DNA of 64,000 bases from Sinonovacula constricta (lineage: Eukaryota > Mollusca > Bivalvia > Cardiida > Solecurtidae), in NCBI GenBank assembly GCA_007844125.1, contig CM017558.1, positions 47,316,164 to 47,380,163 of the forward strand, read 5' to 3'. The notes below the pieces were generated by a model. The model searched no databases, had not been told where the DNA came from, and saw nothing but the letters and a program-made list of their open reading frames with translations. This document shows, in pieces, positions 34,412 to 47,590 of this stretch (its first letter is position 1; the number at the start of each line of letters is the position of its first letter). Both the position numbers and the translations under genes were made by a program.

Positions 34412-37270
34412 TTAATTGGGTTATTAATTACTGCCAAAATTTTAAATGACATTTGTGTGGAAGTGTAAACAGGTTCTCATGTGGTTTATCAGTTGTCGAA
34501 TCTATTTCCTTATCAGCACTATCAGAGTGACAACAACTTATTGACAAAGTACATACTTGTCTAAGGATATAACTACAATACAATTTATTTACCCTCTTCA
34601 TTTTAATCATTCGTTAGGTAACAACACCAAAAATTCTTTATTATTGTTGTTTTATAAAGTAAAAATAAAAACCTTCAAATACCTATGTTTTTCAACTTGT
34701 CAACAGCAGTAGTAGGTAAAAGAAAATACTTAAAATCACATTATTGTAGGTGTGTATATGTACTTTTACTAAATCAAATAACTTTACACATGCAAATGTC
34801 ATTTTATGGCACCTAGTTTTAGTAATTTTCTAAATTTAGTATGTAAATGCATCATGTAAAGGTAGATTAAATATACAGAATTGGCAGAAAATTAAGTGAC
34901 AAATATCACAAAGATATTTTGTGTTAACAAGCTTGCAAGAAAGTGTATCTGTAAAACCTCAACAACAACTTCTTGGTGATTTATCAAAGAGAAACCAGAT
35001 AAAAAACCAGGCCTCATCAATAATAGGAAGACTTCAGCTAACAAGACAGTTGCTAAAAAAAGGAAATTCCCAAAACATTACACTTGTCACTTGTAAGCAA
35101 GGATGTGAAACATTCTTGGAGGAATAAACACCAAAAAACCCAAACCAAAACAGCATCTGGTAGGTGCAGAAATATGAAGGACAGTATATGTCACCAGAAA
35201 ACTCATGGACGGTTGCATTTGTGAAGAAACTATATAAGTTGTCTATTATTTGCTATCAACGTCATGCAATGACAACAACATATATTTGTAAATGACTGAG
35301 CAGCAAATATAGTGGATCCTGAAGAGACAACTCCCAAGTGAGCTGGCTGACCTTAATCTAAACTATTTGCCTAAGCCTTACTGATAGATTAACAGAAACC
35401 CAAGAGATAATCTACATTATTTTTTGATGATTAGGAAATATTAATATACAGCAACTTTTCAAAAAGTAACAAAAGAACTGAGGGAAATTTGAACAGTAAG
35501 CAATAAAATGTACATACTGCCAATCAGAAGCCACAGGGAACCATCTGTTCAAGTTAGCATTGACATGAACAAAAATCACAGGAGAATTAACAATTGAGGC
35601 CTAAAGATCACTTCACAAATACATTTCTAGAAATTCTAATTTTTTTAAGATTTTTACAACAAGATATGAGTGTGTGTTTCTCGATGCACTGGTTCCATAA
35701 GTTGAAAGGTGTATGTATAATGTAACATGGATAAAAACTTCAAATCTTTATAACCAACCTGCAAAAGGGCATATTGAATACTTTTTTAATATGGCTCTTG
35801 ACGATGTTATAAATAGTGTAACATACTAAAGAAACTTTATTGTGCACGTTTTTATAGAACCATTATAAAAATGGTCAACAAAAACACATTCAGCAAAGAC
35901 AAAATTTTATTTCCTCACCTTGGCTCCAAATTGTCTATTAAACAACAACAGTCATCAATAAAACACATTTTACAAGAAAATAACTTTGTAATAAGAACCA
36001 TCATAGATAAAGCTTTCAAAGTGCTTATTTGTAGAAAGAGCCAAATGTTCTATCATCCCATACTTAAGATTATGCTAGAAGAACCTAATTATCGCTGACC
36101 AATATGCTGAGTTTATTGTCATTAGCATATTTATACGACCACTGGAGTCTTGTTGATAGTCCAAGCTGTATAAAATGTTATCAAACACAGCTAAAACCCA
36201 CCAGATTTTGTTTGTCCAGATTTATTACCCAATTGTTATGCCGGTGGAATTATTTACGAAACATTTCAGCGTCTGTTTTATTATCCCCACTGGTTCACTG
36301 ATTGTGTGAGGAACATTTATTAATTTCTCCCTAACATCTCATAACACACACATAAACAGACTTTTGTGACTGGGCACGCTCACTCCAATTCTTGTTAAGT
36401 TTCTAATCCATCCACATAAACCCTTGCCATGATGTGTTTCATTTTATAATTCTAACATTCTGTTAACTTTCTTCATTTATCTACATGCTTAGGACCCTTG
36501 ACATATTTTGTGGGAGCCAATGGTAAAGATGTTGATCAGTGAGAAAACACCTGACATAGGCTGCTGATCTGGATCTCACACTACTTACCTAGGTTTGATC
36601 ATTTCATATGATGGCAAAGATTTGGTAACAACCTCTCGGTGACTCATTGATAAAAATGATTAAAACGAATTCTAAGTAAGTCTTGGGTTCAAAATAGAAA
36701 GTTTAATTTATACTTTTATAATATTGAGTGTTGTTGGTTTGGGACCATAAAACCATCATATAATTCAAATGGTATTTAATAAAGTACAATATTAAAACTC
36801 AATCAGACTACTGTTTACTCAGAATCAGGTTGTTTAAAAAGTAGAAAGGAAACAACAGATTATAATAATGTTTGCTTTGAACTGTTAGTCTGACAGCACT
36901 ACAAAGAGTCATGTAGCATTGTAGTTCTGGTAACAAACATTGATGCCAACTAGATGCTCTTCAAACTATTTATTCTGTAACAAAATCCAGTACTGAGCTC
37001 TGAAGATATTTCAGCCAATCTCTAGAAAACACTTTAATCTACCTAACAAAATCTAACCTCTTAAAACCATGCAAACTGACTTTAATGTCATGCCATCGCA
37101 TTTCTTCTCCAAAAGAAGAGCAAGTCACAACATGGTGAAAACAAGATGAATCTGTCAGATTGCTTTTAGCTGCGTGAAGTTCCATTTTGACGACTTCCTT
37201 TGCATGTCGCAGTATAAGTGGCCAAGTCATTCAAGCATGAAGCATTCTCAAGTAGGTCAATAATAAACCT
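34412..37270. other. Non-coding sequence; possible conserved element
   Basis: Palindromic-family fragments at about 35290-35400 and 36490-36620. At 36095-36310, motifs such as ATGCTGAGTTTATTGTCATT and GGAATTATTTACGAAAC in a balanced-composition stretch suggest a possible enhancer-like conserved element (inference). Confidence 0.3.
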
Positions 37271-37274
37271 TACC

Positions 37275-38265
37275 CTGCTGTAGTTTGTGTGCAGGCCATA
37301 CTCATTCCTTATCATGCTGTAGTTTGTATACAGGCCATACTCATTCGTTAACATGCTATAGTTTGTGTACAGGCCATACGCATTCCTTAACATGCTATAG
37401 TTTGTGTACAGGCCATACTCATTCCTTATCATGCTGTAGTTTGTGTACAGGCCATACTCATTCCTTATCATGCTGTAGTTTGTGTGAAGACCATACTCAT
37501 TCCTTATCATGCTGTAGTTTGTGTACAGGCCATACTCATTCCTTATCATGCTGTAGTTTGTGTACAGGCCATACTCATTCGTTAACATGCTATAGTTTGT
37601 GTGCAGACCATACGCATTCCTTAACATGCTGTAGTTTGTGTACAGGCCATACTCATTCGTTAACATGCTATAGTTTGTGTGCAGACCATACGCATTCCTT
37701 AACATGCTGTAGTTTGTGTACAGGCCATACTCATTCGTTAACATGCTATAGTTTGTGTACAGGCCATACTCATTCGTTAACATGCTATAGTTTGTGTACA
37801 GGCCATACGCATTCCTTAACATGCTGTAGTTTGTGTACAGGCCATACTCATTCGTTAACATGCTATAGTTTGTGTACAGGCCATACACATTCCTTAACAT
37901 GCTGTAGTTTGTGTACAGACCATACTCATTCGTTAACATGCTGTAGTTTGTGTACAGGCCATACTAATTTCTTAACATGATGTAGTTTGTGTACAGGCCA
38001 TACTCATTCCTTATCATGCTGTAGTTTGTGTACAGGCCATACTCATTCCTTAGCATGCTGTAGTTTATATACAGGCCATACTCATTCCTTTACATGTCAT
38101 ACTTATTTTCTTACCATGCTGTAGTTTGTGTACATTCCTTACCATGCTGTAGTTTGTGTACAGGCCATACTCATTCCTTTACATGTCATACTTATTTTCT
38201 TAACATGCTGTAGTTTGTGTACATTCCTTACCATGCTGTAGTTTGTGTACAGACCATACTAATTC
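37275..38265 (+). repeat. 39-bp minisatellite, about 25 units, with 79-bp compound end
   Basis: Unit GTGTACAGGCCATACTCATT, CCTTATCATGCTGTAGTTT. Both strands are open for over 230 codons (plus 37285-37980; minus 37166-37939) because the unit lacks stops in one frame each way. From about 38091 the array becomes compound: a 79-bp block with CTCATTCCTTTACATGTCAT repeats at 38091 and 38170. The sequence is unrelated to the 39-bp array at 31.7 kb. Confidence 0.9.
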
Positions 38266-38269
38266 TTAT

Positions 38270-38430
38270 TTATCTTCTAACATCTGCAAGCAAAGGTGTC
38301 TAAACATATTGCTTAGGAATCAGCAGGAAAGAGAGGAGTCACCTTTCTAAAACAGGTCCGAGCATGGAGCTGGCTGATCTGGGTCTACATCATTTGCTAG
38401 ATCAAGTCTGTTTAGCAGGCTTAGAAATAA
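38270..38430. mobile_element. Palindromic MITE-like fragment
   Basis: GAGCTGGCTGATCTGGGTCT, ACATCATTTGCTAGATCAAG and the right end TGTTTAGCAGGCTTAG match the family. It lies directly after the 39-bp array at 37.3-38.3 kb. Confidence 0.5.
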
Positions 38431-38434
38431 CATT

Positions 38435-40935
38435 TTCCTATGGAGGCCAAACCCTCGGGAGAAACTCTACTCAGAGAACTTGATATGGTGCCTAAACATA
38501 CTCCAGGATAGCCAGAACTCTAAACCAAACCATTGTTGGTAATTCTATATTAATTTATTAATTAAAAAATATAAATATTATCTTATTAACAGGAAAATGA
38601 TAAGTGCCGGTAAGGTAGAATAATGCAGTAATGAAGGATTTAGTGAAAGAAATACTTAATGTTACCAGACTGAAGAATTCTTGAATGGCATTCTGATTTT
38701 TGTAGATATCAGAGATAACGGTCTATTAGTGGCTTGTGCACAAGAATGGCCAACATTAAACAATCTCTGAACAAAGCTTTATTCAGGTTATAACTCCTGA
38801 CTTTTATACAAATGTAAATGAGATAGTAAATACATGTCCAATTAAGTTTTTGATTGGCAGTAAAATTATTCTGTATTGCAAACCAAGAATCTTTATAGAG
38901 CATAATAATTACAGAGGTTAGGAAGATGTCCAGCTATGATTGGTGAAGAAAAACCCTGGGTACACAACAGTATCTGGGTACAACTACAGGGAGGGCTCTC
39001 CTCTGAAAATTCTTTTGTCCTTATAAGGAATATGAACCCATGTGTTGATGGGCCTGGGAGTTACACATTAGAGACTACAGGCACTATTGAGCAAAGGTGC
39101 CAAGAATGTAAACATTATCATATTGATGTTGGGTTAAATTCATAAAGCAAACTTTAACTTTATAGCAAATCAAAATGTTAAGCTTGTAACACACACTTGT
39201 ATATCACATCAGATCTACAGCAAGGAACCTGTTTGCAAATACCAGCATAGTGTCTGTATCATTGAATACTTTTTACATCAACATCTAGTTTAACTTGAAT
39301 GGAAGTATAATATATTTGTTGACTTGTCAGACAGTGCTTAAAATATCATGAATATTTCAACCATTATCAAGTAAAGTGACATTTTTCTGCAGTCTTTGAG
39401 ATGAAATTGTATTCATTTGTTTACGACAAAACTGTTTTAGTTCAATTTATCTTCTTTGCTTCCTACAGTCTTAATAGAAACAGGATGGTTTATCAGTTTT
39501 TCTTGAAGCTGTAGCAGTCCTGTTCAATAAACTCTTTAAAAGCTCCGTTAGAAATATATTTGTGCTAGCTTTTTAGTTACTTGAAAAATATATTTTGATT
39601 TTGTAAATGTTATAAAATAAACATTTAAATTTCAAAAACATTTAAAATATTTAACAACACTCACTAGTGTAATTAAAAAGTAGAAAAATATTTTATAAAG
39701 AATATCAATAGTTCCTTTGATAATTACTTTGAAAGTATTTCAATAATTGCTCTGTTTTTTAAATATCTGTAAGTTTATTTTTTTGTGGAATACATCATAC
39801 AGTGTCAGAATTGTCAGCTTCAAATCATCATAAAGAATGTAACATGTTTAACAACCACATGGTAATTAAGAGGATCAATCAGATGATACTGCAGGAAGAT
39901 GCATTTAATTAAAAACTAAATAAAAAATATCAAATCTGAAGTGTGATATGAATTAGAATCAATTTTCTTGAAGCTGAAGACACAGACAAGTGGTAGAAAT
40001 CCTTTGATAACTTAAAAAAAAAAACTTGCACAAAATTACTAATCAGTCACAAGCATAACTTACGACAACCCCAAGCAATGTATCAGAATTACTTTGACAA
40101 CTAAATTGCACAAATTTGCTGTCTGCATACAACAAAGGTAACCCCACACCAAATTTGACTCAAAGAAAACTTGTTGCTTCATGGCATGCTTGAAAATTCC
40201 TCAGTGCCTTAAATGAAATTGATTGAAAATTAAATCACAGTTTGATGCTAGTTTTGCAGGGAGTGCTATGCATTTTAATTTCTCGTCCATCCTACTTGCT
40301 CTTGAAGGTCTTTGATTCTGCTACAACCTGTCAATTACACCTTTAGGATGTGAGAGTAGAAAGAGCTGTAGCTGCATGTATCATGGGCAGAATTTCACAT
40401 TTATTTGTCCAATAAGGAAAAAAGAATTTACAGCATCACCAGAAAAAGAGACGGTGTTGGTTGTAAAATGTAGTAAATGAAGATAAAAACAAGACTTTAT
40501 CTTTAAAAGATTCTTTTATTATAACTGTTTAAACCTTGTAGGATGTACACTTTATTAAAACAGTTCAGCACATCTTGTATTATGTGACCATTGTACAAAT
40601 ATTTGTGAGGCAGAGCTTAATTTGTTCAAATCAAATACCAATCCTGTTTAACAAACAGGAAAGTCTCACATTACAAAACAAAAACTATCTCAATGTGACA
40701 ATGGTTGCTTTTAATTGTTATTCCAATCTGCTGATGTTGACAATAATATTTTGTTTCTCAACATGATTTTATCACCAGGGAAAAAGAAACCCTACCATGA
40801 AAAGTGAGTTAGGCAGAAAGCTATTCATCCTAGAGAAATGACACAACCGAGGCTTGGGTTATATGGGTGAGCCAAATTGCTGTAAAATTGCTGTCAAATC
40901 TGAACACAGACAAGGACACATGAGATATGATGGTG
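38435..40935. other. Non-coding sequence; possible conserved element
   Basis: The stretch 40160-40420 (TTGATTGAAAATTAAATCAC, CTGTCAATTACACC) has the look of a conserved non-coding element. The 69-codon frame at 38936-39145 is not recognised. Confidence 0.3.
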
Positions 40936-40939
40936 TGAA

Positions 40940-41182
40940 GTGTGTGACAAGGGACTGGATAGAAGGGTCATAGGAGATGTTTTATCGTGCAGAGTAATTA
41001 TGCCACAACTGTGGAGACAAAAATTGCTGAGTATTACACGTCACGGACACTGGAATGAAGTAATATGCTATCAGGCTCTGTTAGAGGATGAACAGAGGAG
41101 AAAAATAGTGAAATATTGGTATGGCAAGACTAGCATGAAGGCTATTCCTGCTCTTTTTGTTATTGACTATTACACAATCTGA
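40940..41182 (+). pseudogene. Possible decayed retroelement integrase zinc-binding remnant
   Basis: An 80-codon plus-strand frame contains CRVIMPQLWRQKLLSITRHG then HWNEVI. The arrangement R-V-I-x-P followed by a His near a GH dipeptide recalls the N-terminal zinc-binding region of Ty3/gypsy-type integrases, but the usual HxGHxG spacing is broken and no catalytic core, protease or reverse transcriptase was found nearby. It may equally be a chance open frame in slightly GC-richer DNA. Nothing functional is claimed. Confidence 0.18.
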
Positions 41183-41189
41183 GCAACTA

Positions 41190-42315
41190 AATGGAAAGAG
41201 ACACATTACTAAATGAGACTGTAACCCATAAATAACAAGTGTAGATTCTGAGCTGACAGCCCCTGTTCCCCAGAGGGAGCTAGTTGTGCTGGTTCTACAC
41301 CTTATTGCCTCAACAGTCTGAACAATCTGTGCTCAGTAGGCCAAGAGGTAAGACAATCAACTAATGATGAAAGTCTGACACACAAGGACTACAACATGGG
41401 AAATTGAACAATATGTAAAAGATGAATTGTGAAGGGCAAATAGACCTAATATCATTAGACAGACAGCCCAGTGGTATCATACAATCTCCCAACAGAGATG
41501 AAGATAACCCATAACTCAAAATGTATACCCTTTTTTTAAATTAAAAATATCTACCAGTATTTTAAAGGATGATTGTTCTTATGCATGTATGGTTAACTTG
41601 GGTATTGAAGTATAAAATGGAGACACAGAGACACAAAAACTACAAATTAATCACTTCCATGTTTTCATTTTTAGTTGTATGAATGGCGCAGTAGTGTCAA
41701 TTAAATTAATTGATCTCTGTCTGGTATATGACTTGTCTCATCACAATGACAAGAATTTGTGCCATCATCAAGAGCAGAAGAACAATAATGTGCAATATAT
41801 GTTTTCCCATAATACTTTTATTATCCTATGTGTAATATGACTGATGTATTGAAAAACGTTATGCAAGACAGCTAAGGACCATTTTGTGACCATTACAACA
41901 GGAAATTTAACTAAACATTTAATTGATCTTGCAGAAAAAATGTTAAATCTGATCATCCCAGTCATCACAATTAGGTCAACAGAAATTTGAGCTTGTGATG
42001 TAAACAATTAATATATAACATGGCCAAAGTAAGATAATGCAGATGGTTGTAACACTCAATGTCAACAATCTAGGCATCAAGATTGTAAGATCTTTCTCCA
42101 TTACATAAAATATTTGTATTTTATCTATTAGATGTAAAATTTGTTCAGAGTTCTCAGACATGTGACAAGTAATTTTTCTGATTACCGGTCAGGCAAAAAT
42201 GGACCTGGCCAAAGATTGCAGATCTAGATCTATACCATTTGCAGTTAGTCTTAATCAGTATATCTTTATTTGTATGTACATGCACTTACAAGCCCCAAAC
42301 TAAGAATTGGGTTTG
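41190..42315. other. AT-rich non-coding sequence
   Basis: A palindromic-family fragment (GCAGATCTAGATCTATACC) at about 42218; otherwise nothing recognised. Confidence 0.4.
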
Positions 42316-42319
42316 GTTA

Positions 42320-42605
42320 ATTAACAAAGTATGGTTCATAAACAGAGTATTACTTATTAACAACATATGGTTAATTAAAAGCATATAGTTAACTGACAGT
42401 ATGGTTTATTAATAAAGTATTGTTAATTACAAGAGTATGGTTTATTATTACAGTATAGTTTATTAACATAGTACCGTTTATCCATCAATATGTTGTTGTT
42501 TTTTTCTTTTTATCAGAGTATGGTTTATCAACAAAGTAGTGTTTTTTACCAAAGTATGGTCTATTATTATTGTGTGGTTTATGAACAGAGTAAGGTTTAT
42601 TAGCA
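42320..42605 (+). repeat. Degenerate ~22-24 bp tandem repeat
   Basis: Variants of AGTATGGTTTATTAACAA (for example GTATGGTTCATAAACAGA, GTATAGTTTATTAACATA, GTATGGTTTATCAACAAA) occur about 12 times with irregular spacing. An old, decayed minisatellite. Confidence 0.65.
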
Positions 42606-43287
42606 AATGCTGCAGTTTAAGAGCTAATTAAAACATTGATATTGTAAACCTATACCAGAGGACTGGTGATGAAGAGCTGCATGATTACAGTTTTACACAT
42701 AGCAATTGAAAGATGACAATTTCCCTACAGGGTAAACTCAACAAATAGGAAAATCATTGTTCCAATTACAGTTCTAATTCAGGGAGCATTGTACACAATC
42801 AACCTTAAGGGAATGCATAGGCCTGTTATCATACATACAAATTGTCGATGAACATTTTGTGTTTAAGACAAAATATAAGGGTTTATCTATGAATTCTAAA
42901 GAATTTCATTGGATCTTTTTGAATGATTCTAGATAAAGGTGTTGTATTTCACATACGGTGTTATAACATTTATGAGAAAAAAATATACACAATTAAATTA
43001 AATAGCTTTGCACTTTTTTATTATTCAAATGGGTATTAACCAAATAAACCACTATGAAACAAATAAAAATTCAGAGCTGAATGTGGTTCTACAAGGCATT
43101 TCATGATTAAATGTGACTTGGGCCTCAATGTAGTACCTAACAGTTACAATAAAATTGGTTTTGAGCTTATCGAAAAAAAAATCTTTTTTTTTATAAAAAC
43201 CACTTTGGGTTATTATCATTAATGGCATGAAAGTGGTAGGAAACTCCACTGGTTTTATGTCACATGAAGTTGAAGTAATTGATAACG

Positions 43288-43478
43288 TTTTTGTTCATTT
43301 TGATTTTGAAATACATTGCAGCTACCAGTTTAGATCAATTTAGTGCCTGCCGTCCAGCTATTTCGGTAGAGAAGGACACTAGACAAATGTCTGGGTAGAA
43401 CTACCAGTGCACCAAAGGTCATCTGGAAGACAAACCCACATTATGACCTTCTCTCAAAACAGGTCTTGAACGCACGCA
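43288..43478 (-). mobile_element. SINE copy, family of 18712-18936
   Basis: On the minus strand this has a B-box-like GCGTTCAAGACCTG (43460-43473), the TACCCAGACATTTGTCTAG body motif and GCAATGTATTTCAAAATC near an A-rich end. A fragment of the palindromic MITE family (CTGGCTGATCTGGATCTAAA) directly abuts it at about 43486. Confidence 0.65.
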
Positions 43479-43479
43479 G

Positions 43480-44515
43480 TGAAAGGCTGGCTGATCTGGA
43501 TCTAAACTTTTTGCCTAATCTGAATCAATACATGATTAGTCTGTTAAGAGTTGATGGGCCATTAACTTGTTTGTGTTCTGAGTGACATTATCATGTTCCA
43601 CAATAGTACTTACATTAATAGGTACATAACATTTTGATGGTACAAAAGGTTTTGTCATGTATATAGTGTCACTGATCTCATGTGACGATCTTTTAGCTTT
43701 GCTTGAAAGATTTTTTTGCCTTTATAGAATATGATTGAAAACCAAAGCTAAAGGGTTTAGATTGAATGTAATGGAGTGGCTAACCTTTGAACATGTATGA
43801 GTGACTTTTATTATGTGTTGCAGAATATTTTATTCGGTTTAATTCCCTTATTTAACTGTTGTTATTTAAATAACAAGATTATGGTGTCAAGAATATGCAT
43901 ATATAAGTGACAAAACCATAACAACATTAAAATATTGAAAGGTGGGACAGCTTCATGATCATTTGGTCATTTTATTGAATTTGTTAACAAACATTTATGC
44001 ACATGTAAAAAGAACAAAATTCAAACTTCAAGATGTATCCTCTTTTTTTGTTTGGAGGGTGTATTTGTACATGCAGAAATCATCTTGAGCTGTAGCATGA
44101 GCACAATTGTCAACAATCATATGCCCTTGCGAAACATTGAAACCAAGTAATTTTAAATGGATACAAATTTAAACAAATCAATGAGAGCATGAATGTTCAG
44201 GAAGTACTCTGTAATTGTTCATCTATGTACCTGCATTGGTGATACTTTTTCTCTTACTTAAAACAGGTAAAGAGTAAGATAGTGATCAGGATCATCTCAT
44301 TTTGATGCAAAGATGATACATTCTCTATATTATGAAACTAATAAAGTGTAGAACTGTCTGGTAAGGAAGTTCTTGTGTTACATTTTACAAAGCAAAAGCC
44401 ATGTAGTGTTTATCTAATATTCAAAACCAATGTAGTAAACTTGTCTGACCAGGATGTTACTGGTATATTTTCTATCAAAGGCACAGCAATATACAAGTAG
44501 TTTTTCTAGCTCGGT
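43480..44515. other. Probable intron downstream of the 44522-44758 exon
   Basis: A palindromic-family fragment occupies about 43486-43560; nothing else recognised. Confidence 0.45.
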
Positions 44516-44521
44516 ACTTAC

Positions 44522-44758
44522 CGAGGCCATTCAGTTTCTTGTCTTGATGAGCAGTCTTAACCTCCTCATAGGGTCGAAGGTTATCATCTGAATGGAAGTC
44601 ATCCTCAGAAGAACTGTAGGTCTTGCTGCTGCCCTTGTCACGCCCTCCCATACGTGGTGCACTGGCCACAGGTTTGAACGAGTTAGGTGTTGTGCTCATT
44701 TCCATAGCAAGTGGTACGATGGTCATCCAGTTAGGTTCTTGGTTGACATAGTAGAAGT
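44522..44758 (-). CDS. Internal coding exon, Ser/Asp-rich protein (unrecognised), possibly same gene as 5040-5396
   Basis: On the minus strand, 237 bases (79 codons) are bounded by acceptor TTTATGTTTCAG (AG at 44760-44759) and a consensus donor CTCG|GTAAGT (GT at 44521-44520). Both boundaries are phase 1. The product begins FYYVNQEPNW, then MTIVPLAMEMSTTPNSFKP, a Gly/Arg/Lys segment (RMGGRDKGSSK), an acidic Ser-rich stretch SSSEDDFHSDD, and ends KTAHQDKKLNGLG. The N-terminal 25 residues are more ordered and hydrophobic than the tail. Joined to the exon at 5396, the split codon would be GGT (Gly) and the frame would continue, giving ...KLNGLG-VANGNEY.... That pairing is inference: the intron would be about 39 kb, and small exons may lie between. 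The splice signals are the best in the window. No family is recognised. Confidence 0.75.
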
Positions 44759-44759
44759 C

Positions 44760-46495
44760 TGAAACATAAACAACAATATTAATTGTTTTTGTTTATTAGT
44801 ACATACCCTTAGCTTATAACTTAAAGTTGGCTTAGTTGTTATCTTACAACTAGAGGCTTCCAGACCTAACCTGGTCCAAGGCAAAGATCAAAAATTGCAA
44901 GCTGCTTAACAAAAAAAGCCTGAAATACTTATTAAAAACCAAATCTAAATCCTAGATATTTTTAACAACTTCAACCAACATTTTGTCTTCTGCTAGGTTA
45001 ACAAGAGACATACTTCCAGAGATTTATCAGCAACCAGTGTGAATGATGATTAGAAGGCTACACATGAAGCTGAAGCATCACTATTCACCCAAGCCTCATA
45101 AATTCATAACAATTGAGCAAAGTTTAACACAGTCTTTTAGTAATTCTGAGATTGTTCCTACTTGAGGCAGATAAAATGCTGCCTTAACTGAGTTAGCTGA
45201 TCATAAACACTTATTTCGAGATATTGATGACAACTATGAATTGACATTTATTTGATATTAATACCATCATATGTGCATTCTATATATCTTAATGCTTTCC
45301 TTAATGAACCTCTACACAAAGATAGTTTAGATGCATAGAAATAAATAGCTTTACCTACAATACACTCTTGTAATAGACAGACAACTAGAAAGCTAATGTT
45401 TAACAGAATTAACCAATCCTACTATTTTAACATAATCTCAGGTTACAATGATAAAAAGCAGTAGCTTTTTCTTGGCACATGATTAGGGTATCCCACAACT
45501 TGGCAAGGACTGAAGAAAGCCATTTTTCCTAATTATAACTCAGTTACGGTGACATCATTCTAAGATTACACTTTGCCACCAGTTACAAGATGCTATCAGG
45601 AGATATCTATCCCCAGTCTGTTAGTGAAGTAATGAGGCAAAAACTGGGCCTCTTATCTTTCAAAATGTTAATAAAGTTTGTCAAACAGAATGTAGCCCCA
45701 AGACTCGGTAAAACCTAAGATGGTGGTTACACACCTAGATGACTTTCTCTGACATTTAAGAAAAAAGTCCTTGCCAGTTTGAAGAATTTTTCAAAAGCAT
45801 TCTAAAATTTATGACATCAGAAAAGCAATCTATTACTGAAATTACCAATTTTGAAAAATTTGCCACAAAACACATTAAAATGGCAAGAAAATGCATAAAA
45901 TAACTGCAAATCACTATCCATTTTCCAACAAACAAAGGAAAATATTATTAAATACATTCCCAATGATAATATCACAAAATAATTGTTAATTTATAATGCT
46001 AATTTTTGATGATGTACAAAAACAATACTATCATTCCTCAACCATCATTGTGAGTAATAACTGAACAACAGTTACTGATCATAATAACAGTCGTACAATG
46101 GAAGGTGAAGGCAACACTACCAGTCCTCCAAATGTTGTCCAGCATTGGGTTCTGTCCTGTCACACAGATTTGCTCCACCAATGATCAATTTCATTCTCCA
46201 CTAACCTTCAAAGAGCAATGATCCCACTGTTGTTTTAAAGTGATTAACTTTTTTGACACTTCAATTAAGGATCTATCATTTACATAAATTGGAGTCACAC
46301 CACAAGTAACCAAACCAAACACGGTCTTCAGTACATTGGAGTCAGTTCATTATTTTGCTGGTGTGGAATTCTTGGGTCCTTGTCAAAACAAAGGATCAGA
46401 AGATGTCTTCACTATGCTGGTACTGACAGCTGCTCACTTAATACCAGACAAACATGCAGGTATGCATAATTAACAGCATCTGAGACAAACACTTT
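44760..46495. other. Probable intron upstream of the 44522-44758 exon
   Basis: No exon or repeat family recognised. Confidence 0.45.
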
Positions 46496-46496
46496 G

Positions 46497-46625
46497 ATTT
46501 TGTTTTGTTTTTGTTTCTGAAATACCTCGCAGTGACAAAAGTATGGTCATTATAACAATATCTAGACCCCTGACATCTGTCTCGTTAGAATCATTGGTGC
46601 ACTGCAGGTCAGCAGTCCATACTTA
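46497..46625 (-). mobile_element. Partial SINE copy, family of 18712-18936
   Basis: On the minus strand the body reads AGACAGATGTCAGGGGTCTA, ATAATGACCATACTTTTGTC, ACTGCGAGGTATTTCAG and ends in AAACAAAAACAAAACAAAA. It sits just before the 87-bp array. Confidence 0.6.
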
Positions 46626-46661
46626 GTTCTTAGTTCAAGATAATGTCTAAGTAAAACAGGT

Positions 46662-47274
46662 GAAGTAGAGCAGCTTGGCTGAAGGACCCCCTTACATTAG
46701 TTACATGTTTCATGTGACTGTAGGACTTGAGCCAAGAGGTTGTGGGTCCAAGTAGAGCAGCTAGGCTGAAGGACCCCCTTACATTAGTTACATGTTTCAT
46801 GTCACTATAGGACTTGAGCCAAGAGGTTGTGGGTCCAAGTAGTGCAGCTTGGCTGAAGGACCCCCTTACATTAGTTACATGTTTCATGTCACTATAGGAC
46901 TTGAGCCAAGAGGTTGTGGGTCCAAGTAGTGCAGCTAGGCTGAAGGACCCCCTTACATTAGTTACATGTTTCATGTGACTATAGGACTTGAGCCAAGAGG
47001 TTGTGGGTCCAAGTAGTGTAGCTAGGCTGAAGGACCCCCTTACATTAGTTACATGTTTCATGTCACTATAGGACTTGAGCCAAGAGGTTGTGGGTCCAAG
47101 TAGTGTAGCTAGGCTGAAGGACCCCCTTACATTAGTTACATGTTTCATGTGACTATAGGACTTGAGCCAAGAGGTTGTGGGTCCAAGTAGTGTAGCTAGG
47201 CTGAAGGACCCCCTTACATTAGTTACATGTTTCATGTGACTGTAGGACTTGAGCCAAGAGGTTGTGGGTCCAAG
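46662..47274 (+). repeat. 87-bp minisatellite, 7 units
   Basis: Unit GCAGCTTGGCTGAAGGACCC, CCTTACATTAGTTACATGTT, TCATGTCACTATAGGACTTG, AGCCAAGAGGTTGTGGGTCC, AAGTAGT. 87 bases equal 29 codons, so the minus strand is open for 201 codons (46630-47235) with a 29-residue repeat. Only a few substitutions separate units, so the array is young. Not considered a gene. Confidence 0.92.
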
Positions 47275-47590
47275 GAGTTGAAAGTGGCTGACTGGTCAGT
47301 CAGATGTCAGATGTGCTCTATAGACAAAATATGGAGCATTAATAAATCTAGCAGGGATAAGGGATAAGACATAGAACCATGAAATAATGGCAGACTACAA
47401 TGAGACAGTGACCCAAAGCAAATGCTATATTAACAATTACACAAGAAGGAGGGCAGGATGTCATGATACTGTTCTTTAAACATATACACTTAGAGACACT
47501 TAAACAAACAACCAACACAATTGAGGGGGAAACTGGGAGCTTTTATTTCTAACTACGCTCCAATACTAATACAGCAAGCGCGCTTAATTG

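Noticed and set aside
46630..47235. 201-codon minus-strand frame with a 29-residue repeat
   Set aside because: It is the 87-bp minisatellite; 87 is a multiple of three and the unit happens to lack stops in that frame.
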